From CAYRJD01 sp965205925 (GTDB taxonomy: Bacteria; Actinomycetota; Acidimicrobiia; Acidimicrobiales; Poriferisodalaceae), in assembly GCA_965205925.1 (NCBI GenBank), contig OZ242183.1:930001-994000 (forward strand): 64,000 nt of DNA, read 5' to 3'. A program made the translations under genes and the position numbers. The stretch's first letter is position 1. Every line of letters starts with the position of its first letter. Below the pieces are notes generated by a model. That model worked only from the letters and a program-made list of their open reading frames with translations, made no database searches and was not told the DNA's origin. Positions 25,997-33,984 of the stretch are shown piece by piece.

Positions 25997-28900
25997 GTGA
26001 GCTCCCAAATACAACAGCATGAGCCAACTACTGTTGACGAAATAGCTGATCCAACGACCATCATCTTCGATGTTGTTGCTGCCACTACCGAGCCAACCAC
26101 TGTTGGCGAGACAGCTGATCCAACCGCTGTGTCAATGACAACGTCGGTATCTGGGGCAACGTCGGTATCTGGAACGGTGCCGACAGTGCTAGCGGTGGTT
26201 TCCAACCCTGGTCGCATGGACTGGCTAGAGCAAACGCTGCAATCACTCGCTGATCAGGAGTACTCAGCCCAAGAGGTAGCGAGCCTCGACGTAATCGTGC
26301 TTTTTGGAGATGTACACAAGCGAGGTCAGCCTGTCATGACAGAACGACTAAGCCGTGTGAATACGATTGTGAATGCGATATTGCCGTCGGCTGTTGTCAG
26401 CTCGGCGACAGATCAGCGTGAAGCTCCGGCGGCTAACTACACCAGCGCGGTTAACAATGTGTGCGCTGCGAACACTGATGCTCACTATTTGCTCCTGCTG
26501 CGAGATGGGGTAGTGCTTGAACCAGACGCCTTAAGAGTGATGGTCGATGATGCCCTCGAAAGCGAAGCAGGTGTGGTCGGACCAAAGCTGGTTGATCGTG
26601 ACAGACACGATCATTTGGCCGATGTAGGGGGAACAGTTGATCGGCTTGGTGTGCTGACACCCTCTGCTGTGCCCGGAGAGCTTGATCAGTCGCAACATGA
26701 CAGCGCACGCGACGTTTTTGTTGCCCCAATCGGAGCGATGCTGATTCACACAGACACCTTCAGGAGCATCAGCGGATTCGATTCTGTAATGGATGCCAGC
26801 GGTGCTCATGTGGATATGTGCTGGCGCGTGCAGATGTCTGCGCGGCGCGTGCGAGTAGTGCCGACTGCCGTTGGTTACCAGCCTCTTGGGGTAAATTCGC
26901 ATGAGGCTGACCCTGCCCAAGCGAGTACTCGCTCAGGCGCTAACAGAAATCCTTTGTCGGCACCAGCCACTATTGCTACTAGGCGAATTCTTTATGCCCA
27001 CCGCATCAGGACCTTCATCAAGTGTTACGGCTGGGTACATCTACTACCAGCCTTTTCGTTGGCAGTAATCGTCGGATTGCTCCTGCTTCTCTATGTGTTA
27101 GTGCGCGGGCGGTTCGGTCGAGCCAGCGACTTAGTGGGGGCTTGGCTTTGGAATTTGCGCCATGCTCCATCTCTATTCCGTCTGCGGCGACGCGCTCAAC
27201 GACAGCGGGTTTTGCGTGATGCCGCGCTGCGTCGTCGCCATTTGGTGTCGTCGAGGCGTGTTGAAGACTGGGCGCGCTCTTGGCTTAGCTCTGCTGGAGC
27301 GCTAACAGAATCGGCTCGAGCTCCGGGCGGATTTCTCAGCTCTGCCAGGCTCGCCAAAATGAGGGCAGGGCTGGTGATGTGGCCTTTAATTCTGGCTGTG
27401 TTGGCTTTTGGCAGTCGGCATTTGATTTCACGTGGGGTAGCTGGCTTTGGCCAGTTCACAGATCTCGCTAGCACGAGCCTGCTTATCGAAGCCTTTTGGG
27501 GTGGCTGGCGAGAGGTAGGTGCAGGTGTGTCAGGGGTTGGTTCTACCGCTATTGGATTGCTAAGCGTTGGCTCTCTAACAGTGTTCGGTGCAACCAGCTT
27601 CTTGAGGCATTTGCTGATAATCAGTTTGGTTCCACTGGGATTGCTGGGTATCTGGCGACTAACAAGGGTTGTTGTCGGCTCAAAATCGCGTCTGCTTGCC
27701 GTTGCCTTGTATGCACTTAACCCGCTTCCATTTGCAGCTCTGACAGCCGGTGCATGGGATGCGTTGTTGCTCTATGCGACACTCCCGTTTGTATTTGCGT
27801 CTGCTATTGGCTTGGCGGACCCCCGCAGTTTTGCGGCGACATCTACCGCTGGTGTTACCACTCAATTTGAGCTTGAGGGGTTGGCCCGGAAAAATCCCAG
27901 CGAGTTACGTCGGCGTGGGTGTGTAGCGCGTGTAGTACGCCTGGCCTTGTTGATTGGTGTAGTGGCGGCGTTCGAACCACTGGTGGTGATACTGGCACCG
28001 TTGACAGCGGTGGCGCTTGCGTTGGTAGGAACGCTCTATCGCCGTTTCCGGTATGCGCTAGCGGTTGTGTGTTGGACCCTTATCGCTTGTGCTTTAGCTG
28101 GCTTGGTGAACCTGCTTTGGGTATTTGAGTTTGGTTCGATATCGGAGTTTTTTGCAACAGCATTGAGCGATTCTGCAATAACCGAACCTCGCAGCTTGAC
28201 CGACTTGCTTCGATTTGAGGTCGGCGGATTACAGGTGGGTTGGCTTGGTTGGGGACTATTGCTGACAACAGTCACCGCGGCCTTAATAGCCACAGGGCGA
28301 AAAACTTTTTGGGCTTTTAGTGGGCTGGCTTTAGCTGCGGTTGGTTTTGGGCTGGCCTGGTCAGCTGAACAGGGCTGGCTTGATTCTGCAGCGGACGTAT
28401 TATTTGGCATAGAGCTCACCGGCTCGGCGACGACGGCCGCCTCGCTTGGTCGTTTGACCTTGGTAGTAGCGGTAATCGGGTGTTGTTGGACGATTGCTGT
28501 GGGTTCAGCTGAGGCGCGTTTCTCAGATTTTGCCGGTAGAGCAGATCGAGTATCTGTACCTGCGACAAGAGTTGGCGCGACAGGTGAAGGTGGCTATCCG
28601 ATCGGATCTTGGGCGCAGCGCGTGGCGATGCTTCTTCTTAGTGTTGGTGTCGCTGCTGCTGTGCTGCCGACGCTGGTGTCAACGCGTTCCGGCAATTGGG
28701 AAGCATCAGAATTTGACTTAGAGGTTCCGCTTTCGTCAATTGATGATCGCGGGGTTGGGGCGTCTTATCGAGTTTTGTGGCTGGGCAAACCTGAAGTACT
28801 GCCACTGGCAAGTCGACCTCTAGCCGATAATGATTCAGAGCAAGTCTCTACATATGTGGATCTTTATGCCGCTACTTCAGTGCGGGGTTTTCCTGATGTG

Positions 28901-29611
28901 CGTTCGCTCTGGCCCGGTCCGATTACTCCACCCGAACAGCGATTGACAGAGGCAATTCGCTTAGGTCTTAACGGTGAGACGCTGAGAATGGGCCGATTGT
29001 TAGGGGCATATGGCATCCGTTATGTGGTGGTTGTTAACCGTTCGGCGCCGTCTTACACACAAGGCTGGGAGCGTCCCGTGCCTGCCGCGGCACTAAATGC
29101 TCTGGAGTCTCAGATTGATCTTTTACCTGTGGCGACAGATACCGCTGTGCATGTGTTCCGCAATGAAGCGTGGTGGCCGTCGCGCGCGCAGTTTGTTCCT
29201 CCTATCCAAGCGGATATTGGCGCATCGCAACTTGAGCTGATTGTTACGGATCTAACACGTGGGGTTGGAGTGTTGACTGGTAATCGATCGGTGACTAACC
29301 AGCAAGGGCAAATCGGAGCAGGACAGGTGTTGGTGTCCGAGTCGTTCGATGGTAACTGGCGCCTTGAAACCGCAATGGGTTCGGTGCATCCTGAGCCCGC
29401 ATTGGGTTGGGCAATGAGCTTTGAATCCCTCGTGGACGGCCCTGCACAGTTATTTTATGACCGACCCGAAGACGTGGCTTATGCGACTGCTGCCCAGGTG
29501 TTGATATGGATAACCATGCTTTGGCTAGCGCTGGGCCAGCCAACTCCTTTTGTGGACCGCATTTCGTCTAGGCGCAGAGCCGCGCTACCAACCAAGTCGG
29601 AGGTCGAATAG
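25997..29611 (+). CDS. Large membrane glycosyltransferase (GT2 domain plus multispanning region)
   Basis: A 1204-residue protein. An N-terminal extension of about 60 residues is Thr/Val/Ala-rich and contains internal repeats. Residues about 65-300 form a GT2-like domain (VSNPGRMDWLEQTLQSLADQ, LLLLRDGVVLEPDALRVM, GAMLIHTDTFRSISGFD, with DASGAHVDMCWRVQ near the end). The classic DxD is not obvious, so activity depends on weak motifs. About a dozen hydrophobic helices and a large outside domain near the C-terminus follow. The architecture resembles actinobacterial arabinofuranosyl- or mannosyltransferase-like envelope proteins. The GTG start at 25997 is one choice; ATG at 26019 is out of frame. 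It overlaps nothing and is followed immediately by the next gene. Confidence 0.8.
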   Translation: MSSQIQQHEPTTVDEIADPTTIIFDVVAATTEPTTVGETADPTAVSMTTSVSGATSVSGTVPTVLAVVSNPGRMDWLEQTLQSLADQEYSAQEVASLDVIVLFGDVHKRGQPVMTERLSRVNTIVNAILPSAVVSSATDQREAPAANYTSAVNNVCAANTDAHYLLLLRDGVVLEPDALRVMVDDALESEAGVVGPKLVDRDRHDHLADVGGTVDRLGVLTPSAVPGELDQSQHDSARDVFVAPIGAMLIHTDTFRSISGFDSVMDASGAHVDMCWRVQMSARRVRVVPTAVGYQPLGVNSHEADPAQASTRSGANRNPLSAPATIATRRILYAHRIRTFIKCYGWVHLLPAFSLAVIVGLLLLLYVLVRGRFGRASDLVGAWLWNLRHAPSLFRLRRRAQRQRVLRDAALRRRHLVSSRRVEDWARSWLSSAGALTESARAPGGFLSSARLAKMRAGLVMWPLILAVLAFGSRHLISRGVAGFGQFTDLASTSLLIEAFWGGWREVGAGVSGVGSTAIGLLSVGSLTVFGATSFLRHLLIISLVPLGLLGIWRLTRVVVGSKSRLLAVALYALNPLPFAALTAGAWDALLLYATLPFVFASAIGLADPRSFAATSTAGVTTQFELEGLARKNPSELRRRGCVARVVRLALLIGVVAAFEPLVVILAPLTAVALALVGTLYRRFRYALAVVCWTLIACALAGLVNLLWVFEFGSISEFFATALSDSAITEPRSLTDLLRFEVGGLQVGWLGWGLLLTTVTAALIATGRKTFWAFSGLALAAVGFGLAWSAEQGWLDSAADVLFGIELTGSATTAASLGRLTLVVAVIGCCWTIAVGSAEARFSDFAGRADRVSVPATRVGATGEGGYPIGSWAQRVAMLLLSVGVAAAVLPTLVSTRSGNWEASEFDLEVPLSSIDDRGVGASYRVLWLGKPEVLPLASRPLADNDSEQVSTYVDLYAATSVRGFPDVRSLWPGPITPPEQRLTEAIRLGLNGETLRMGRLLGAYGIRYVVVVNRSAPSYTQGWERPVPAAALNALESQIDLLPVATDTAVHVFRNEAWWPSRAQFVPPIQADIGASQLELIVTDLTRGVGVLTGNRSVTNQQGQIGAGQVLVSESFDGNWRLETAMGSVHPEPALGWAMSFESLVDGPAQLFYDRPEDVAYATAAQVLIWITMLWLALGQPTPFVDRISSRRRAALPTKSEVE
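26139..26174 (+). repeat. 18-bp tandem duplication in the N-terminal extension of the GT2 membrane protein
   Basis: CAACGTCGGTATCTGG followed by GG and then AA is repeated at 26139-26156 and 26157-26174, encoding TSVSGATSVSG. A looser older duplication (EPTTVDEIADPT and EPTTVGETADPT) lies just before it. Confidence 0.88.
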
Positions 29612-31528
29612 ATGCGTGGATCGTGGTCCCTGCGACTACTGATACCTGCAGTAATAGTGGCTGCACTGGTTATTGACGCGACGCTGGGTACACCAACTGC
29701 TTCGTTAAGCAACCCCGTCGTAGCGGAAATAGCAAACAAGGTGGAAGTCCAGGCCGAAGAAACACTCACTTCCACGTGGTTTTGCCCTGTCATTCACATG
29801 CGCGAAGTGGACAGACCTGCAGCGGTGCAAACATCTACGCCGACTGACACGACGCAAGACGAAGCTGCCGAAAATGAAGACGAGGCATTACCCGTTGAGG
29901 AAGTGGCTGAGTTTGTCCCTCTCGAGATTAATACCGAAATATTGATCACCAACATCACCGACCGCACAGTGAGAGCCTTGCTGGAGCTGAACAGTACGCG
30001 TGACAGTGAGTCGGTTCCATTGGTCGTAGGACCTCGCGAGGTCAAGAGCATTATCGCGGCTGATATAGAGATAGAGCCAGGCGAACTGATGTCGGCCGTG
30101 GTGGAGGTGGCTGGCGGAGGAGTTGCGGTAACGCGCCGACTGGTTTCGCAATGGGGAGTTGATGAGGCGCGCTGTTCAAGCACGTTGTCAGCTCAATGGG
30201 AAATACCAATGGGTGATACGCAGGCCGATGCTCGTGATCTTGTTGTGATTCAGAATCCGTTACCGCGTTACGCCGTTGTGGATGTGAGTCTCGCTAGTGA
30301 TGCTGAGCCGGGCGCGTTCAATTTACCTGAGCTGCAGGGTCTGGTTATTCCTGGACGGTCGACAAAAGTGATAGATGTTGCCAATTACGCTCGGCGTCGA
30401 ACGGTGGCGTCTGCAACTGTGTTTGTAAGGACGGGTCGAGTCACCGTTGATCACTTATCTGCTTATGACGGCAGTGTCGGACGAGCCGGGTTTTCAGCCG
30501 AGTTAGCTATACCCGCTACCTCTGATGTTTGGTGGGTGCCTCTGCCTGGGATTGATGATTTAAGTCATGTGGTTATTCGCGTGTTGAATCCAAGCGATGA
30601 ACTGGCTGAGGTGGAGATAAGCGCTAGGAGCGGAGGCGTTCGTGATGACACTGGCGATGTGGATGACGATGCTGGCGTAAATGCCGAGCCTTTCGAGGAT
30701 TCGGTGTCGGTAGTGGTACTTGGGAACGATGTAACCGAGGTGAGATTGGCGGCTGGTACGACAGCGGAGCCTGATTCGCACACTCTGTTGGTAAATGCTG
30801 GTGAACCGGTCGCAGTCAACATTAGATCGTTAAATGGAGAACAGATAGCGGTCGCTTCGGAGATGCTTATCGGCGACCCTGCGGCACCTGCTGCCCCCGG
30901 CGACTTGACAACCGAGGGATCGCTTGTCGATCCCGACCAGGAAGGTACAGAGGGATCGCTTGTCGATCCCGACCAAGAAAGTACAGAGGGATCGCTTGTC
31001 GATCCCGACCAGGAAGGTACACCCGAGTCCGAGTCTCTAACCGCTGAAGAAGAGCTAGCTGCAGAAATAGCTCAGGGTCTGCTCGAAGAGCAAAACGAAA
31101 CTGCTATTGAGCCCATACCTCCGTTATTTGATGCGGTGGCCGGGTTGGCATCTGTGCCGGCACACGTTGCACCAAAGACTCGCTGGTTGCTTGTGATACC
31201 GCCTGGTGTTGGCACAGATGCGTATGTGACACTCATGGTGGTGCCAAGCGCGGAGTTGGCCAACGAAGAAGAACCACAGGGCAGCGATAATCAGCAAGGC
31301 GAGACTGTTGATCCTTCCCAAGCGTCGCTTGAGACTGTTGTGGTGCAACGTCGGCTTGATGGTGAGCAGATTGCGATGATTTCAGTGCCCGCGTCGGGTG
31401 TTGTTACACAACAGCTGACCAGTGACTTAGTTCACCTTTTGGAATCGGATACGCCTTTCGTGCCGATCGTTTACTCGTTCACTCCGCTTGCTCACGGGTT
31501 GAGCGGCATCGTTGCCTTGCCCTACTGA
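29612..31528 (+). CDS. Large secreted or membrane-anchored protein of unknown function (DUF5719-like context)
   Basis: A 638-residue protein with an N-terminal signal/anchor (LRLLIPAVIVAALVIDATLG) and then mostly beta-rich sequence. Ig-like or adhesion-like segments recur (ILITNITDRTVRALLELN, VIQNPLPRYAVVDVSL, VIRVLNPSDELAEVEIS). Two acidic insertions occur, one made of 36-bp tandem repeats. A Cys pair near residues 52 and 188 could bond outside the cell. It directly follows the GT2 membrane protein with no gap. Actinobacterial genomes pair similar GT2 membrane proteins with DUF5719 proteins, and I suspect membership, unverified. A role as accessory subunit of the transferase is inferred. Confidence 0.75.
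   Translation: MRGSWSLRLLIPAVIVAALVIDATLGTPTASLSNPVVAEIANKVEVQAEETLTSTWFCPVIHMREVDRPAAVQTSTPTDTTQDEAAENEDEALPVEEVAEFVPLEINTEILITNITDRTVRALLELNSTRDSESVPLVVGPREVKSIIAADIEIEPGELMSAVVEVAGGGVAVTRRLVSQWGVDEARCSSTLSAQWEIPMGDTQADARDLVVIQNPLPRYAVVDVSLASDAEPGAFNLPELQGLVIPGRSTKVIDVANYARRRTVASATVFVRTGRVTVDHLSAYDGSVGRAGFSAELAIPATSDVWWVPLPGIDDLSHVVIRVLNPSDELAEVEISARSGGVRDDTGDVDDDAGVNAEPFEDSVSVVVLGNDVTEVRLAAGTTAEPDSHTLLVNAGEPVAVNIRSLNGEQIAVASEMLIGDPAAPAAPGDLTTEGSLVDPDQEGTEGSLVDPDQESTEGSLVDPDQEGTPESESLTAEEELAAEIAQGLLEEQNETAIEPIPPLFDAVAGLASVPAHVAPKTRWLLVIPPGVGTDAYVTLMVVPSAELANEEEPQGSDNQQGETVDPSQASLETVVVQRRLDGEQIAMISVPASGVVTQQLTSDLVHLLESDTPFVPIVYSFTPLAHGLSGIVALPY
30911..31018 (+). repeat. 36-bp tandem triplication in the secreted protein
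   Basis: Units 30911-30946, 30947-30982 and 30983-31018 differ at only a few bases and encode three copies of TEGSLVDPDQEG. Each unit also holds a perfect inverted repeat, GGATCG-CTTGT-CGATCC. The frame is kept. Confidence 0.93.
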
Positions 31529-31543
31529 ACAAGTAGGACTCTT

Positions 31544-31999
31544 ATGGATCGCCTTTTGCTAGCTGCAGCAATCATGGTTGCAACAGTAGGGGTGGCGACA
31601 TTTATGCGCTACCGCAGCACGCGTCAATTGGCCGTGTCTGCGCGTATGGCCGTTACCGCAACTAACGGCCATATTCCTAGCGCCATAGCGGTGACTGAGC
31701 TAGAGACCTGCGGCCTAGCACCCCCAGCAGGCGCAACCGCATTCATCGTCGTGTTTACCGAGGCAACGTGTCGCACATGTGCAGCAGCATTGCAGACAGC
31801 TAGTGGACCATTAGGAGCCGGGTTGGCGGTGATTGAAGTGGAGTACACGGCGCAACGCGATCTACAAAAGCGACTAAGGATTGACACCGTGCCGACGACG
31901 GTCGTAGTCACAGGCGACGGAGCTGTGCTAGCCGGCTGGTCAGGCAAGATCGATGAGGTTGAGCTGCAAGCCACAGCTCAACTCGTTACGAATTGTTAG
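31544..31999 (+). CDS. Membrane-anchored thioredoxin-fold protein
   Basis: A 151-residue protein with an N-terminal membrane helix (LLLAAAIMVATVGVATFM) and a thioredoxin-like domain outside. FIVVFTEATCRTCAAALQ carries a CxxC active site (CRTC), RIDTVPTTVVVTGDGAVLAGWSG has the cis-Pro position, and the protein ends in Cys. It could act in thiol-disulfide exchange on exported proteins such as its Cys-containing upstream neighbour. It lies 15 bp downstream of the secreted protein in the same operon. Its 3' end overlaps the convergent ftsH gene by 14 bp. Confidence 0.8.
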   Translation: MDRLLLAAAIMVATVGVATFMRYRSTRQLAVSARMAVTATNGHIPSAIAVTELETCGLAPPAGATAFIVVFTEATCRTCAAALQTASGPLGAGLAVIEVEYTAQRDLQKRLRIDTVPTTVVVTGDGAVLAGWSGKIDEVELQATAQLVTNC

Positions 32000-33950
32000 T
32001 CTCTTCTGTTTCTGATTCGGCGCTTGTTTTTGCTACTAAAGCTGCTACTTCTTCACCCGACACGGTCTCGTTTTCAAGCAGCGCTTCCGCTAGACGATCT
32101 AGCGCATCGCGATGTTCTACCAACGCTTGACGAGCGCGATCTTGTTGGGTGCGAAGAATCCTTTCGACCTCTTCGTCGATTACACGAGCGGTGTCATCGC
32201 TGTATTCACGTCCGCTTACTAGATCATCACCCAAGAACACTTGGCTATGCGATCCCCAAGCCATTGGTCCTACTCGACTGCTCATACCCCATTCGGAAAC
32301 CATCTTGCGCGCGAGCTCGGTGCCCTGAACCAGGTCGTTTGCGGCACCAGTGGAGGTAACCCCGTACACCGTCTCCTCAGCCATACGCCCACCGAACAGC
32401 ACTGCTAGTCGGTCTTCCAAATATTCCTGGGTGTATGCGTGTCGTTCTTCGGGTAACTGCATTGTTACACCCAATGCTTGCCCGGTCGGCAAGATCGTCA
32501 CCTTGTGAACCGGATCGGCGTGCGGCAACAAAGTTGCGACAAGAGCATGGCCACCCTCGTGATAGGCGGTTACTTCGCGCTCGAGCTCGGTCATTGCTAC
32601 CGATTCCCGTCGCTGTCCTATCATGACTCGATCTCGGGCCGCTTCTAAATCGTCTTGGGCCACAGCATCACGGCCATGGCGAACTGCGTGAAGAGCGGAC
32701 TCATTGATGAGATTGGCCAGATCGGCGCCACTCATGCCTGGCGTGCTCTTAGCCATTGATTCCAACTCAACCTCTTCGGAGATCTTTTTGTCTTTGCAGT
32801 GCACCTGCAATATTGCTAACCGCTCGCTGCGCTCAGGTAGTGGCACAACAACCTGGCGATCAAATCGCCCCGGTCGCAATAGCGCCGGATCCAATATGTC
32901 GGCTCGGTTGGTAGCAGCCATCACAACAATACCTTCGGCGGTCTCAAAGCCGTCCATCTCCGACAGCATTTGGTTCAGGGTTTGCTCGCGCTCGTCGTGA
33001 CCACCACCAAGTCCCGCTCCGCGTTTACGTCCGATCGAGTCGATTTCGTCAATGAAAATGATGGCGCGACCCATTTTGCGTGCGCTTTGAAATAAATCGC
33101 GCACACGGCTGGCACCCACACCAACAAACATCTCCATGAAGTCCGAGCCTGTTACAGACATGAACGGCACACCCGCTTCACCAGCTACAGCACGCGCTAG
33201 CAAGGTTTTGCCTGTTCCGGGAGGTCCAACCAGCAAGATTCCCTTTGGCACGCGTGCACCAATTTGAGTGAATAGTTCCGGCTCTTTTAGGAAATCAACC
33301 ACTTCGGTGATCTCTTGTTTTACGCCTTCGTAGCCCGCTACATCTTCAAACTTCGTTAAGGGACGCTCGGTGTTATAGGTCTTGGCTTTGCTGCGGCCGA
33401 TTGACATAACGCCAGACATCTGACCTTGGGCACGTCGCTGCATCCACCAAAAGAATCCGATCAGCAACAAGATCGGCAAGAGAAAAGGAAGCAGGCTTAG
33501 GAAGGGATTTGGATTGTCGGTGTGGAAGTCAATCTGCACCTCTTGGTCGCGTAACAGTGCTAGATCTGTTGCAGGTACTTCCAACGGTCCCTCGGAGAAG
33601 AAGAGCGTTCCGTTCGTCAGCTGGCCGTTGATTGCACCGGTGCCGTTGGTGATTTGCAACGAAGTGACTTCGCCGTCACCGACGCGCTCAATCAGCGTGC
33701 TGTAGTCAATTTCGACCCGCTCTTCGTTGCTGACAATGTTGGGCACGAGCAACACTGCTGCGAGAACTGCAAGTATCAGCCAGATTGCCCAACGCGGCAA
33801 GCGTTGTGGCCGGACATTTGTAGTGGAACCGTCACCAGCTGAGCTGTCCTGCGGTTTTGGTGTCCTTACCTTGGGGTTTGACTTGGGGTTTGACTTGCCT
33901 TTTGGGGTATCACTAGGTGCTTCAGCATCACGCGGCGTGTTGGCAGCCAT
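31986..33950 (-). CDS. ftsH: ATP-dependent zinc metalloprotease FtsH
   Basis: Membrane AAA protease that degrades damaged or regulatory membrane and cytosolic proteins. Two membrane helices (residues about 53-72 and 152-170) flank an outside domain. Walker A GPPGTGKT is at 242-249, Walker B IIFIDEIDSIG follows, and there is an arginine-finger region. The zinc site YHEGGHALVA lies near residue 465. Its 654 residues are normal. The hydrophilic N-terminal tail (about 50 residues, rich in Lys, Pro, Ser) is long and contains SNPKSNPK made by a 12-bp duplication. The start ATG (33948-33950) overlaps a possible ATG of the divergent gene. Confidence 0.95.
   Translation of the reverse strand: MAANTPRDAEAPSDTPKGKSNPKSNPKVRTPKPQDSSAGDGSTTNVRPQRLPRWAIWLILAVLAAVLLVPNIVSNEERVEIDYSTLIERVGDGEVTSLQITNGTGAINGQLTNGTLFFSEGPLEVPATDLALLRDQEVQIDFHTDNPNPFLSLLPFLLPILLLIGFFWWMQRRAQGQMSGVMSIGRSKAKTYNTERPLTKFEDVAGYEGVKQEITEVVDFLKEPELFTQIGARVPKGILLVGPPGTGKTLLARAVAGEAGVPFMSVTGSDFMEMFVGVGASRVRDLFQSARKMGRAIIFIDEIDSIGRKRGAGLGGGHDEREQTLNQMLSEMDGFETAEGIVVMAATNRADILDPALLRPGRFDRQVVVPLPERSERLAILQVHCKDKKISEEVELESMAKSTPGMSGADLANLINESALHAVRHGRDAVAQDDLEAARDRVMIGQRRESVAMTELEREVTAYHEGGHALVATLLPHADPVHKVTILPTGQALGVTMQLPEERHAYTQEYLEDRLAVLFGGRMAEETVYGVTSTGAANDLVQGTELARKMVSEWGMSSRVGPMAWGSHSQVFLGDDLVSGREYSDDTARVIDEEVERILRTQQDRARQALVEHRDALDRLAEALLENETVSGEEVAALVAKTSAESETEETNNS
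33871..33894 (-). repeat. 12-bp perfect tandem duplication in the ftsH N-terminal tail
   Basis: Plus-strand TTGGGGTTTGAC twice in a row (33871-33882, 33883-33894), giving SNPKSNPK in the cytosolic tail. Confidence 0.92.
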
Positions 33951-33984
33951 GGCATCAGGCTATGGCGCCGACAAGCTCTCTTCC

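Noticed and set aside
33727..33948. N-terminal 74 codons of the open frame before the membrane/GT2 fusion
   Set aside because: They are antisense to the conserved ftsH start region and lack membrane or GT features; the fusion protein starts at 33949 or later.
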